Shown here: one piece after another, positions 8,595 through 21,119 of the stretch | Numbering within the stretch: position 1 is the stretch's first letter | How the letters are laid out: each line of letters opens with the position of its first letter | Assembly (NCBI GenBank): GCA_036346225.1 | Contig: JARFIW010000884.1 | Location: 3,954,501 to 4,018,500 of the forward strand | Length of the DNA stretch: 64,000 nucleotides | Reading direction: 5' to 3' | Origin: Platerodrilus igneus | Lineage: Eukaryota; Arthropoda; Insecta; Coleoptera; Lycidae | Position numbers and translations under genes: made by a program | The notes under the pieces: generated by a model | Databases searched by the model: none | The model's input: the letters and a program-made list of their open reading frames with translations, nothing else | Told to the model about the DNA's origin: nothing

Positions 8595-11539
8595 ATAGAC
8601 AGTGCTTGCGGCGTTTTGTGTGTTTGATGGGTTGCCTACTAGTAGCTCGCAACAATACTTTGTATATATGTTTATTTGTAAGTTAAATGCAAGCGCATGT
8701 ACTCAAAATTACTGTTTAATTTATTTACAAAACCGTTTTAGTGGGATTATTTCGTCTCAGAGATTAATCATAAAAATTATTATTATGTCATTCACAATCT
8801 AAGTGGTAATAAAACTTACAAAATTGTGTGTAAATTTACCGCTTGCATTTATCATTGAACGGTCGATATTGTTTAATCACTAGTTCAAAATTGTGTTCAA
8901 TAAATGATAATACTGTTCTGGTCCTTCGAACTTACATCAATCATTAATCAAATGTAGGATTACAAACACAAAGAACCATCTAAAATGTCATTTTTCCTAC
9001 AGTCAGAGTTTTTTTTTATAGAAGATATTTTATTTTGAAATTAAGCTAGCACTACGACAAATATCAAATTCTCCTAGACTGCTAGCATATTTATATTGAG
9101 CTCAGTAAAAATAGAAAACTTTTAAAAAATATATCATATAAGATATAACTATTCGTGCAACAAATAATTATCAGCAGTGAAATTGAAACAGACCTAGAAA
9201 ACGGTTTCTGATGCTTAATATGAGATGCATGAGGAATGCCGGAATTTCAATTTACAGCTTGTAGTAGGCTATTGTTTTCTTCTCAAATGCGTATGAAATA
9301 CTTTGGTATCCAAGAATTATCTCGCAATTTTGCATACTTAGATATAAAATAACAATAGACTCTGAATGAATATGAGAAGTTACAACCCTAAGCGATTTAA
9401 GATAAATTACCCGTTCATCGTAACTGTCGCGCTTCAAAAACTTTTGAAATAGTAGTAGACTACTTATATAAACTTGATGAACCGCACTAGCCACGAGGAC
9501 GGAAGTCTGTCTATCAAACTGTTTTGCATGCAAGATATTTCGGTGTTTAACCCTTCAACGCCCATTCTAAAGTTCTCCAGATACAACATTGTTATTTAGT
9601 TGGATAGTCGAAATGTCTTAAAACATAATAGCACTTCTAAACTATATATTTTTAATTTACTTTTGAAAACAATGGGTGTTGCTCATATGCATTACCGCGG
9701 CTATAAACTCAACTTTGCATAAAAATTTATATGTAGATACATAGAAGGTTCGAACATGGACCATGCTGATGTTATGGGTCACCCTGTTATTGGCCGCAAC
9801 GTGAGTTAAGGTTTGTGGCTTGGGAGCGGCCTTTTTAAAAAACCATTTCTAAACTTCTTAACTAATTTATTTTTATATATACAGAATTCACTTAAATTTT
9901 GACAAATTAGTTGAATATTACTTTAATCGAAATACATTAATTAATTGTACAAAAATGAGTAATCTAACGAACTGCAATGCTAAAGTTGATCGATGGATTA
10001 ACTGTCGTCGATTGGGGCTCCCGGATCTTTTATAATATCCCTACCCCCTCACATGACTGTGGGAACTTGCAAATCTCATGTCTGCTTATTTTTAACTCTA
10101 ATCATAAATACATTGTTGCGATCTTACTTTCTAAGTAATCTTGGTACGTGTCCGTCGGTGACCGCCTGTGACCTGACATCTGCAGTGTCACTATCGTCTG
10201 CGCTACAAAGTAGCGCTTCCGTTCCCATGAACGTTAATAAACTGTATAAATTGTCCTTAATATACAATGTTGCACTTCACTTAATGCATTTCTAACATTT
10301 CTAGTAATTTCTTAATTATTCTATTTCTTTATACATATATCAATTGGGGGATTACATAACTCGTGTACCGACGCTATGTGTAAGACTTCTTAATATTTAC
10401 ACCACTGATCCACAGACAAGTTTCTAGCCTCAGCTTTTTAAACATAGGTGGCCTACAAAAACAATTGACAAGGTGAGATTCTGATGGTTGTAACCATTTA
10501 TTCAAGCGCGTAAATATTTTGTGTTCCTGGCAATAATTTTTAATCTTTCAAGTTAAAAATTTGTAAGTGTTTGCTAGAAATGTTACTCTTTAAGATGTTA
10601 TACTGGATTTTGCCTTATATTGCATTTAAATATACTTTGTTTATATGTTGACATTTTTGTGGTTATGTTTGGAATTTGCGCCACTTAGTTGTCCTAAATA
10701 TGAACCAGGCCCATACTCGGACTCGCAGCAACAAACAATAGTTCTACAGTATCACGTTTCTAATCACGTAACTACACCAAACGCTGATACGGAATATGCC
10801 ATTAATGTTGTATACCTGTATGTGTCTGGATACTTAGCTTGCCACCCGTCGGGGGGTGAGTCAGCACAGCAACGCCACGGTCGTCGGGATGTGTTTACTC
10901 TGTTACCATAACGGCACTAGCAATCTACAAGCAACGGCAGTTGATCTGTGGTAAAGAATAGTTAGGCCTACATACAAAAAAGAACTAATTTGGCTTCCAA
11001 CTATAAGAGCTAAAAAGAGAACCTGATTAGAATGGGTAAGCGCTGGAAAACTCACCAATACACGCAAGATACCTTCTACTTGTCGAACAAAAAGACATGC
11101 ATCGTTTTAGAAAATACAGAGATGAATAATGTTGAAAATATTTCAACGCACAAGCTGCAGAATCAAATTCAAAATGGGTTCAAATAACACGAGTTTGAAC
11201 TGAAATCCTCGCGTTATCGAAAGAGCGATTATCAAACTAGAAAACACGCTATCAACTAATAATAGGATCTATTATTTCAAGAAGTCCTTAAATGGGAAAC
11301 ACAAGAGACAGCAATTATACGTTATCAGAATGTTTAACAAATTTCCGGATACTTAAAACAAGGTATTGACTATTTTATTTATTAAATAAATTTTCGTTTT
11401 AAAAGCAAAGTAGATTCGAGTTAAAATTATGTTAAGCGGGCTTATACTGAACGGGTACACTATATAGGGTATTTAATTTATGTAGAAAATAAACGTAACA
11501 TGCGCTATTGTCTTTTTTAGGTAAATATGCCCCGAAAAA
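8595..11539. other. No recognisable gene
   Basis: AT-rich sequence with short open frames (for example minus 9252-9533 and plus 10645-10911) that resemble nothing I know and have no flanking signals. A 7-bp hairpin, GCGCTAC-AAA-GTAGCGC, lies near 10,200. Confidence 0.4.
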
Positions 11540-11640
11540 GGGAGAAATACGTTTCAAAAAATACAAGGAAGAGTGGGATGCCAAGAATATGACGAGTGTA
11601 ATAATTGCTGTTAAAGAACACTCGTTACCTTGTTAACAGA
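11527..11640 (+). pseudogene. Possible pogo-type (psq) DNA-binding start of a transposase
   Basis: MPRKREKYVSKNTR begins at 11527, and after a frame change YKEEWDAKNMTSVIIAVKE follows. This resembles the basic start and first helix (W...M..AI..V) of pogo/psq transposase DNA-binding domains. Nothing recognisable follows, so at best it is a short relic. Confidence 0.3.
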
Positions 11641-11701
11641 CAGCATAAACATATTGTGTACCAAGATCAACTTTACAAATGCGTTTGATGGTCGATGGAG
11701 G

Positions 11702-11771
11702 ACCAATGCTCCACCCGAAGGTACTACATTGGCCAAGAAGCGAGTTTTTTACCTAGAAATTTTGAATTGAG
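11702..11771 (-). repeat. SINE-1 fragment (3' end only)
   Basis: About 70 bp matching the terminal part of the tRNA-derived SINE found in full at 55211-55510 (CCACCCGAAGGTACTACATT on plus). The tRNA-related promoter part is missing. Confidence 0.75.
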
Positions 11772-13151
11772 GTTGTTGACAAGATTGCATGTGAGGAACG
11801 GAGATAGATAATTGGATCTCATATATAGAAGGAGAACAGGCGATAGTTTTAAGAGTGTTTAGAGGGGATAAAAGTATAGTAGGGATAAAAGAACTGGTAA
11901 ACATGATGTAAAAAGGATAGACGATTTAAAACACAGGTTTGACTGGGATAAAGCTAACTCGTGGTTGGGATATGAAATAGGGTGTGAGTACAAAGTAAGA
12001 AAGGGTAAATGTTCATACGTAGGTTAGACTGAGACTATATTAATATACGTATTATGGAGGTGTGCTTTAAACGCTAAACTTATTTTAGTGGAGGCTAGAA
12101 TTCTGCGAACATAAGATCCGTTGTGAAGCTAAACGAGTAAATTCGTAGTAATTGTTCGTATTGTTCAAAATTCCAAGATTTCGAAAACAGTTAGTACTCG
12201 GATAGGAAATTTACAGGGAATTGTTAAAGGTTAGCTGGTGTGTTATGAGAATTGAGTGGCGGTTGAAAAATTTAGTTTGGGGAAGCGTTGTTACTGTTTA
12301 GAAGATTACCAATAAGGCTAGTTTGGTGGTATATTTACAAAAAATTTCAAGTCAAGGGGGGCATATATGGCTATATAACAGCGAGAAGATGGTGATAGAG
12401 TTCTTTTCTCTTTTCCTGGTCATCGAAGTGTACACTAGTATGGGGGAATAGAATTACTGTAGTATTTTGAATTTGATAACAACAAACACAAGTGAGTGTA
12501 ATGTTGTACTAACAGTCTGACAAATTGTTGAAATATATTTTGAAAAATGCGAAACTTGTGCAAGTAATGTAAGTGCAGACTGCTTTATAATTTGGTTATT
12601 AGTGCAAGTTATGCACATAAATGAAATGGTTTATGGATCTATCGATTTGGTGGTTTACCTTTGGTAAATGGATGAGTATAGTAATTGGAGGAGTTGGACG
12701 TACCGTAAATTGGTTTGAGAGAATTGGGTAGCAGATTTCCATAACGGATGGTGTGATTCAACTTGGGGGGTGGTTCTAGAATGTGCAGTCATTGATGAGG
12801 GCGACGTCATCGATGGTCTGATTGCAGATCCAGGTGCGGTGGTGCTTTTCAGATAACATTTTTGAACCATTACTTTTGTGTTTATTTGGTGTGTTATGAC
12901 ATTTTTGTGCCTTATGGGTATACTTTTATAAACTCTGTGGACTAAAGAGTTACCTAATGGTGTTTGAAATGTTTATCTATTAAATTCGAAATTTTCCAAA
13001 AAGAGCGGAATATCGTAACAAAATAAGGATGCACCGGCTAACTGCATTGGTGAGGAGTAGAATCCCTATCATGCAAAAGTCTAGTGATTGTGGTTTTTCT
13101 ATTATAGATACAGTGAAATATTGCCACTTTGTATTTAACGCTGTATTTATA
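11772..13151. other. No recognisable gene
   Basis: AT-rich, with no frame I can assign and no repeat I could match elsewhere in the window. Confidence 0.4.
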
Positions 13152-13640
13152 CAGTGTGTCTACTTAAGTTGGCGGCATATGGAAAACTTTTTTATTTTTA
13201 ATTTTAGAAGAAAAAGTCACTCTTTATAAAAAGTTCTGCTTGTTCTGAAACCTAAAATAAAACCTTCAAATAGCTAAATTTATTAGTCATATACGAGGTT
13301 TATCAATAAATATGAATTTGGCGCAAGAGTAAAATACCTTTATTTTTGATAATTTTGAAAATTGTTATTATAAAATATTGTTCACAATGAAAAATCATGT
13401 TCAAATATGCAAAATATCTATCGATTATAAAAAATTTTTTTTAACTTTTCTAAAATAAAATTTTATTTAAGCTTACATGTTATTTCATTTAATCTAAGAT
13501 GCACTGACAAGAACTGTCCATGAAATGTAATTTCTCAGCATTTCGAAAGACTTTCTTTAATAATAACAGTAGTTTAATAATAATGTAATAGTTTTTGTTA
13601 CACATACGGATCTTATTATTCCGTCCCTCAGTTAATTACC
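13152..13640 (+). repeat. Left long terminal inverted repeat
   Basis: About 489 bp, pairing with 14070-14555 at high identity with scattered small differences. It is far longer than the tens of bases usual for Tc1/mariner ends. Confidence 0.85.
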
Positions 13641-13652
13641 TTTTTTCGACAA

Positions 13653-14081
13653 TCTTTTAATGCAGACCGTTATTTACTCTTTCTACAAAAAGAACTAGAT
13701 GATTTTCTTGATGATCTACCCCTACTTGAACGTCAACAGATATGGTTCCAGCAGGATGGTGCCCCATGCCATAGCAAGTTAGATGTAAGACAATATATTG
13801 AAAATTGTTTTAATGGAAGAGTTGTGCATCAGTTTTTGAAAATTTGTTGGCCACCTTACATTCCAGCTTTGATCCCACTCGACTTTTTTTGTGTGGGCTA
13901 CTTGAAAGAGGTGTACCTCCAAGGGCCATTCACAGATGTTGTCCATTTAGAACGAACCATTAAAGAAACCGTTCAGAGTATAACGCCGACTATGATTAGA
14001 AGAGTGTTGACAGAGTTTCGAGATAGAACGATTACCTGTATTTATAGAGAAGGCGGATATGTTGAAGCGGTAGTTAATTGA
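13653..14081 (+). pseudogene. Tc1/mariner-type transposase, C-terminal fragment
   Basis: About 142 open codons without an initiating Met. It contains WFQQDGAPCH, the second catalytic Asp block, then WPPYIPALIPLDFF, the third Asp block of the DDE fold, then the C-terminal tail. The helix-turn-helix region and first catalytic Asp are missing. The stop codon lies inside the right TIR. The product would lack DNA binding and catalysis. Confidence 0.88.
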
Positions 14082-14555
14082 GGGACGGAATGATAAGAAC
14101 TGTATGTGTAACAAAAACTATTACATTATTATTAAACTATTGTTATTATTAAAGAGTCTTTCGTAATGCTGAGAAATTACATTTCATGGACAGTTCTTGT
14201 CAGTGCATCTTAGATTAAATGAAATGACACGTAAGCTTAAATAAATTTTTATTTTAGAAAAGTTAAAAAAAATAATTTTATAATCGATGGATATTTTGCA
14301 TATTTGAACGTGATTTTTCATTCTGAACAACATTTTATAATAACAATTTTCGAAATTATCAAAAATAAAGGTACTTTACTCTTGCGCCAAATTCATATTT
14401 ATTAATAAACCTCGTATATGACTAATAAATTTTGAAATGTGAAGGTTTTATTTTAGGTTTCAGAACAAGCAGAACTTTTTATAATAAGTAACTTTTTTTC
14501 CTAAAATCAAAAATAAAAAAGTGTTCCATTTCCCGCCAACTTAAGTAGACACACG
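14070..14555 (-). repeat. Right long terminal inverted repeat
   Basis: Inverted partner of 13152-13640. It begins inside the last codons of the transposase fragment and ends at the TA target duplication. Confidence 0.85.
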
Positions 14556-15776
14556 TATATCTAAACTACATACTGGTTTCGCTGCTAAGCGTTGGGTTCT
14601 TTTTTACACTGTATTATAATTACAGTATGTTTAAGATTTCTTTATCTTGCAACAATTTAACATTGAATTTAACTTATTCAATGACAAATAGATAAAAGCT
14701 CTTTTATATTTGGAAAAATTATGATAAAAAATATACATATTGAGTTTTTATCTCTTAATGTTAAATCTTTCTTTAAATGGCATGCTTCCATTATCAAAGT
14801 TTATTGAAATAGATATTAGATTTGCCCCCATGTGGTTTAAATTCATTAATTAGTCTATTTGAATATATTTATCATAAATAACTTTCTCATTTCGTGGTTT
14901 GAGTTTATTGCATGTCGCCTGCATTTGTTACATGATTATTACATTGTCTAGTTTATGAAAATCTTCTTTCAGCGGATTCCATTGTTACAACATGTCCTAT
15001 TATGACACATGCGTTATCTTTATATCGTTTTAACCGGTACCAATTTATTTTAAGACAATTCAATTTTCTATTGCTTCAATTATACTAACTACCCTAATTG
15101 AAATTATCTAAAACTAAAAGAATTGAAATATCGTGTTAAATTTATATTAGCCATTTGTAAAATCCATTATACAGGCTACGACAACAATAATTTTGTCCGT
15201 TTTAAATTAATTGTTTCCTTTCTTTTATCCGGTTTCCGTTTAGCGTAATACTAGAATGTTACAAACAGATGTCGACTATATCGTCCGTGCTTGAAATATT
15301 TTCCCGAATGCGTTTGAATAGTACCGAATATTTGAGTAACTATACAATTATCTAGATTACGAGCACTAATTATACCTAGTCAGCAGGAACAGCACAGAGG
15401 CTAGTTACACCCACCGCAAATATGATTGTGCAGAGCGGAAGTTACATCGTGCCAATAAACAAACGAGTGTTGACTATATCACCGCGCGCGAGCTGAGCAC
15501 AGAACAGACTGAAAATTTGCAGTTGACTATAATAAAAAGTACACGAGCTGGAAGTAGAACAAACCAAAGAATCGCGAAAAATTCCAACTAATTTTTTGTG
15601 GTACCCAAAAATCGGTACGTTCATTGGACAAACTAAATTTGGAGATTCTTTTGCATTCAAAACTTGAAAAACACAATTTCATTGGTTAAAGACACCATTA
15701 ACGTTTTTCAACACAGGAAGAATAGGAAATGGAAGTGTATAAATATAATTTCAAATTCTCCAGAAGACATTCGTTA
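14556..15776. other. No recognisable gene
   Basis: AT-rich. A 72-codon minus frame at 15442-15660 is not recognisable. No repeats were matched. Confidence 0.4.
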
Positions 15777-15900
15777 GTGCTCACCATAGCCTAAAGAATC
15801 CTCTTGCAGCGCTCCCCATAGCCTGCAAAAACCTTCAACGAGCAGCGTCCTTCATAGCCCGCTATACTTCGATACGCAGCGCTCTCCATAGCCTGCGTAT
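15777..15900 (+). repeat. Degenerate tandem repeat, period about 33-36 bp
   Basis: Four copies of GCGCTCYCCATAGCCTGC-like sequence at about 15777, 15813, 15845 and 15879, separated by diverged spacers. Confidence 0.65.
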
Positions 15901-15979
15901 TCTCCGACAGTGACGCTGTCCGCCGCCGTACCTGAGGCACGTCAATATAATTCGTTTTGGATAGTTATATAACCTACGT

Positions 15980-16327
15980 ATGGATGGTAAGAATCGTTCT
16001 ATACACCAGGCAAATCAAAAGCAAGCACAGAACGCCCTTCGACGTGCGATCCATTCAATCCGACCGCACCCAAGGCTTCTGTCGCCTCTGCCACCGTCGC
16101 CGAAAGAACTTATTCAAACCACTTTTACTGCCAGTACGTCCCGAAAAGTGGATTATTGCAATGTCGTCGATTGCATCTGCCAAGTCTACCTCCGGGACAA
16201 CACCCCCGTAGAGTTTAACGGAGACGAATTCTACGAGGCCAAAGGCACCACTTCCACGACGTCTACCGAAGGAAATCGAAGATCACCGAAGACGTCTGGG
16301 CCTCCCAAACTTGTAATTATTTTCTAA
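15980..16327 (+). CDS. Hypothetical 115-codon frame, unknown
   Basis: A frame with higher GC than its surroundings, starting MDGKNRSIHQANQ and including a Cys pair (YCNVVDCICQVY) and a Ser/Thr-rich tail. I do not recognise it. It sits between two short repeat clusters (15777-15900 and 16375-16639) and may belong to an unidentified transposon. It could also be a chance frame in GC-richer DNA. Confidence 0.25.
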   Translation: MDGKNRSIHQANQKQAQNALRRAIHSIRPHPRLLSPLPPSPKELIQTTFTASTSRKVDYCNVVDCICQVYLRDNTPVEFNGDEFYEAKGTTSTTSTEGNRRSPKTSGPPKLVIIF

Positions 16328-16374
16328 TCACCACCGTCCAAGTTTCTACTGGACCTCACAAATCAATTCCGACG

Positions 16375-16639
16375 CCTTCCGAAGAGTTCCGAAGACAACC
16401 GACGACTTCCGAACCTTCTATACTTGTAAATATTGTAAATGAGTAGTTTTTAATTTCAAATCATAACTCTTTGTAACTTAACGTTGTGCCAAAGGTAAAA
16501 CACGAAACCTACCGAAGCCGTTTTCACCGCCTTCAAGCTATATAGACATTCATTTAATAAGTGTTTGAATTTATTTTGGTTTCACAAGCAAGCATCAAAC
16601 CTTCCGAAGAGTTCCGAAGATTACCGATGACTTCCGAAC
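16375..16639 (+). repeat. Direct repeat of about 40 bp, two copies
   Basis: CTTCCGAAGAGTTCCGAAGA followed by a variable five bases and GACTTCCGAAC occurs at 16376-16414 and 16600-16639. Shorter CCGAAG motifs occur just upstream near 16265-16295. Confidence 0.7.
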
Positions 16640-16740
16640 TACTTCAACAATTAAAAATCATTCAATTTTAACAATTTCACTTTTATTTTATGTATTTTTG
16701 AATTTATAATTATTTTTTTGCTTATACTTATTAAACAAAT

Positions 16741-16772
16741 AATCATGTAGGATTGGCTAATCCTACATGATT
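16741..16772. other. Perfect 14-bp hairpin
   Basis: AATCATGTAGGATT, loop GGCT, then the exact complement. It follows an AT-rich run and precedes a GC-richer segment. The function is unknown; it could be the end of a DNA element or a structured RNA feature. Confidence 0.7.
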
Positions 16773-18058
16773 TCAGACGCCTCCCACTCCAACGATAACG
16801 CGAGATTCAAAGTGGGTTTATTAGTATGTGCTATCTATTTGAATTGTACTTAATCTCTATATAAATTAAGAACCGGTGAAAAGTGGCATATAAATCTGAA
16901 GTGATTCAGTATTCGCTGAAGTGAATGTGAACTCTTATCTTTGAAGACTATTCTATAAGACTTTAATTGTGAATTGTTTAGCTCTAAGTAAGGAACATGG
17001 GAGTTTATGCGGTTTAATTTTGTCGCACTATATTAGAAATGTGTCGAACTTCTTTAATCACGCGCTAAGCTAATTAACAAAATGTTTTAGCTTTAACGTT
17101 CCCAGAAAGTTTCTACATTGTCTGGCATCGAAAGCTTATACTGAGGAAAACTGATATACAGTTTGTATTGTGCATTCCATTCCATATTGGAGGCAAAATT
17201 ATTGCAGTGTAACAAGCAGCAGCTTGCTCTACTTTACTAAACAATGCAAACTTAAGACGTTATTCCAGATATGGCGTTTTACTTGCTACTGTTTTGTTTG
17301 ATATAACAGCCTTCCTCGAGATAAATGAACTTTCTCTTAAATTCTACAGAGTAGAATGTTCGAGATACAATAGGATGCGACACGCTTTTATCAGTTAAAA
17401 GCTAAATTTTGAATCAGACTGCTGTGTTGACATCGTGTAACTTGTCCAACTCAAGAAGGTTATATCGACACATACACAGTGCATAGCAGAAGTGACAATT
17501 AAAATAAGAACGATGTTAGTATTGCTATTAATCACAGATACCCGAAGCTAAATCATGATTTCTATTTTTCTAACAAAACCAAAACGTAAAACGAAAGATT
17601 TTCTGTAAATTTTAGAGATAAAGCAAGTTCAAATGTAGGTTGTCTTATTGATATGTCCCAGTATAAATGATTTTTAAATGAATTAAATGCTGTAGATATT
17701 ACTTTATCTTCATTTTGATCACTGCTGAAGCCGACAGTGGGAATAGGGAAACTTTACCCTTACGCTTACAATCGAGAGTAAATCATGCTACTGCCCGTAT
17801 AAAACGTTTTCCTTTAGATTTTGAGTTCACATCTGGAGCGCGATTCTTGAAGTAATTCGTATACGGAACAGCCACTTTTTAGAGCGGTTTAAGTGCGGTT
17901 GGTTGCGCATTCTCAAATTTATAATAAGATACGGATTTTTGTGTTCTAATTTACATAGCGTTCACAAAACACAAACGAATGACATTTGTCGATGTAGCCT
18001 ATAAATTTTAGTAATATAGATTTAAATACTTTTACTTGAACAGGTATTAAATAAATTA
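16773..18058. other. No recognisable gene
   Basis: AT-rich, with no frame of note before the Harbinger relic. Confidence 0.4.
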
Positions 18059-18738
18059 ATGCAATTGAATGCAATTGGTATTCTAGGAGAGGTCGAAATT
18101 GATGCTCAATTTCAAAGAAGGCTAGTGATAAACGAAGATTCGTTTAACGAAAGTGATCGTGCTTTTGTTCAACTGTATAAAGTTACAAAAGATACCGCTT
18201 TAGATTTAGTAGAGCTACTAACGCCTAAAATGACAGCTCCGTTCCAGGGTACCCTCTCTAAGCATCGAAGAAGGGTAAATACGTGACTTCCCCACAACTA
18301 ACTTCGGGTGTTTAAAAAGCTTGTTATATTTTTTACATCGCTGCAGTTTTTGGTTCCGGCAGTTATCAGTTGGATATTGGAAAAATTTGAATCATGCAGT
18401 CAGTCAATTATTATCAGTGAGTCGATGCATTAACTAAGTAAGTAATGCGTTATAGTCCTGCAGTGCTAAATAGGTACAATAGACTACCACCAACTTTAGG
18501 GAAACTGCAAAGGATTCAGAGAAAGTATGTATTATCGCAATTACTAATTACATACCTAATACTAATTAATTTTTGTATCTTCAGTGAAGAAGAAAATTTC
18601 GCAAATATAATAGATTGAATGGATTGCACACATGTTGCTGTATACCCACTTATTGCAAGTCATGAATTGTATCCCGAACGTATCTATGTAAAAAAAAAGT
18701 AACCACGCTAGTAATGCTCAGCTAGTATGTATTGATTA
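18059..18738 (+). pseudogene. PIF/Harbinger nuclease (HARBI1-like) relic
   Basis: The first 75 codons include FVQLYKVTKDTALDLVELL, like the N-terminal helices of HARBI1-type nucleases (F.RLYR.TKD...L...L.P). Downstream in changed frames are FGSGSYQLDIG and VSRCIN, matching FFATGSYQ...VSR, then IDCTHVAVYP, matching the AIDGTHI catalytic Asp block, and YPERIYV. Several stops and frame changes break it, and a truncated RTE begins directly after. No terminal repeats were found. Confidence 0.7.
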
Positions 18739-18740
18739 TA

Positions 18741-21043
18741 ATGAGAGAAGCCAATGAAGGAAAATTTGGGTATGGTAAACGAAATAATAGAGGAAAAAGA
18801 TTAGTTTAATTTTGCCAGGAACATAAATTAGTAACTGTAAACACCCTATTCCAACAACATGTTAGAAGAAGATATACCTGGAAAGCGCCAGGTGATGGGA
18901 CTAGATACCAAATAGATTATATTTTACTTAAACAAAGATTTAGAAACCAAGTTAAAAACTGTTGTAGTTATCCAGGGGCTGACCTAGATAGCGATCATAA
19001 CTTAGTTAAAATGAAGTGTAAGCTAAAATTCAAAAATAGAGAAAGGTTAAAAGAGAGAGATGGGCTCTAGATAAGCTTAATGGTAGTGAGGTAAAAGAGA
19101 AATATAAACAAATATGAGATAATAAGATCAACGAGAGAGCTATAAGAGGGAACATAGATAATAGACGGAAAGAAATAAATAGGGCTATACATGATACAGC
19201 ATCACAGACTATAGGTAAGAAAAAAGTAGAAGCGAGAAAACTCTGGGTAATAAAAGAGATATTAGATTTAATAGAGAATAGAAGAAAACTTAAATCTTTC
19301 AGAGAATTGGATAGTAAAAGTAAGCAAAAATATAATAGCGTTAGAAATAAGATAGTACATGAGTGTAGAAAAGCTAGAAATAAATGGATGGAGGATAATT
19401 GTAAGGGAATACAAGATGATTTGAGAGTAGGTATGACAGACAGGGTTTACAGGACAGTTAAAAAGTTTTTCGGGAAAGATAGGAAAAAATTTAATGGTAT
19501 TAAAGATGAGAATAATGAGCTTCTAATGAATAAGGTTCAGATAGCAGATATATGGAAAAGATATTTAAAAGATTTATATAAAGGAGACGATATGGATGAA
19601 TTAGAGAACGACCAAGAAGAAGATGTAGAAATAAACTGTTAGGGATATTAAATTAAATAAAGCGCCAGGGATAGACGATATACCCACAGAATTAATGAAA
19701 TATGCAAGTCGGAAAACTTTAGGAAGATTATATGAACTAGTAAAAGTAATATATGACACAGGTGAGGTCCCAATTGATTTCGAAAAAAATATTATTATCT
19801 TAATCCCAAAAAAGGCCGGAGCTGATTGGTGTGAGAATTTTAGAACGGTTAATTTAACTTCCCACACTTCCAAAATACTAACAATAATAATTAAAGATAG
19901 AGTAGAAGCTTTGACTGAGAATTATTTAAACGAAGACCAATATGGTTTTTGTAAAGACAGAGGGACTAGAGAACCGATACTAATGATTAGGTTAATTATC
20001 GAAAAATAGTTACAAAAAAATAAAAAAACTCATTTCGCGTTTGTAGATTTAGAAAAAGCATTTGATAGGGTTAATTGGATTGTTATGTTCAGGGGTTTTG
20101 CGAAAAATAGGAATCTCTCATAGGGACAGAAAAATTATTTACAGTCTATATAAAAACCAAAGCGTAGTAATTAAATTTGATGAAATAGAAAAAGAATAAG
20201 ATTAAAAATGGTGTTAGACAGGGCTGTATACTATCTCCCTTGATTTTTAATGTTTATATTGGGGAAGCTTTAAACTTAGCTAGAGAGAGAAAAGAGATAG
20301 GTATTAGTGTACGGGGACAGGAAATAGACATGTTACATTTTGAAGTTGATATAGTCATTATAACAGAGTCTAGAAAAGATTTAGGAGAGTTTTTAAATAT
20401 TTTAGATGAGATACTACCGAGTAACTATAGTATGAGAATTAACTCAGGAAAGACAAAAATAATGACAAGTGAGTTAAAGCCTAGTTCTAAACCAAAATTA
20501 AAAATAGGTAATACCTGGTTAGAGGAGGTAAATGAATTTTGCTATTTAAGTAGTATAATTACAAAGGACGGACGTATCAGAAGGGATATAGTAGCTAGAA
20601 TAGCTCAAGCGAGAAAAATGTTTTTAAAAATGAAAGACACTAATAGCTAATAGTATTAATTTAAATAATAGAAAAAGTTTCTTAAAGCCGTACGTATGGA
20701 GCGTTCTATTATACGGTAGTGAGACTTGGACAATTAAAGAGGTAGATAAGAAAAAGATAGAAACTTTTGCAACTTGGTGTTATAGGAGAATGTTAAAGAT
20801 TAGTTGGACAAATGTGGAAACAATTAAAGATCAGGAGAGATAGAATGACATGGCTTCAGTTAAGACATGATGGATTATTTAATAAGGTTTTAGATTATAG
20901 ACTACCAAAAAAAATAGAGTAGGAAGACGTAGACAAAGCTATGTTAATCAAATTATTAGAGATTTAGGTTGTGAAGGGTATGTAGACCTTTTTAGACTAG
21001 CTCAGAATAGAAAAGGATTTAGAGCTGCGTCAAACCGACCTTA
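18741..21043 (+). pseudogene. RTE-clade LINE, 5'-truncated and degenerate (RTE-1)
   Basis: It starts inside the endonuclease (NEGKFGYGKRNNRGKRL), then YTWKAPGDGTRYQIDYIL and LDSDHN, the C-terminal catalytic motif of AP-type endonucleases. The RT follows in several frames: IILIPKKAGADWCENFRTV, HFAFVDLEKAFDRVNW, and LHFEVDIVII where the FADD motif is mutated. The C-terminal region (LLYGSETWTIKE, then RLAQNRKGFRAASNRP) ends with a stop at 21043. The phrasing is typical of arthropod RTE elements. The mutated active site and frame changes make it inactive. Confidence 0.85.
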
Positions 21044-21119
21044 AATAAGTACGAAAAATCGCTGTTCAACATACAATGGGTCGTAAAAAAAACTTTGTTT
21101 ACATTGCTTTATTAGATAT

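Larger units (their letters stand above)
13152..14555 (+). mobile_element. Tc1/mariner-superfamily deletion derivative with about 490-bp TIRs
   Basis: The outer ends are near-identical inverted repeats (CAGTGTGTCTACTTAAG at left; its complement, one base shorter, at right), flanked by TA on both sides (13150-13151 and 14556-14557). TIRs run about 13152-13640 and 14070-14555. Only about 430 bp lie between them, coding for the C-terminal part of a DDE transposase. The element cannot make full transposase but keeps both ends and could be moved by a relative. Confidence 0.88.

Noticed and set aside
10645..10911. 88-codon plus frame as a gene
   Set aside because: No recognisable family, no neighbours, ordinary codon content for chance frames; not supported.
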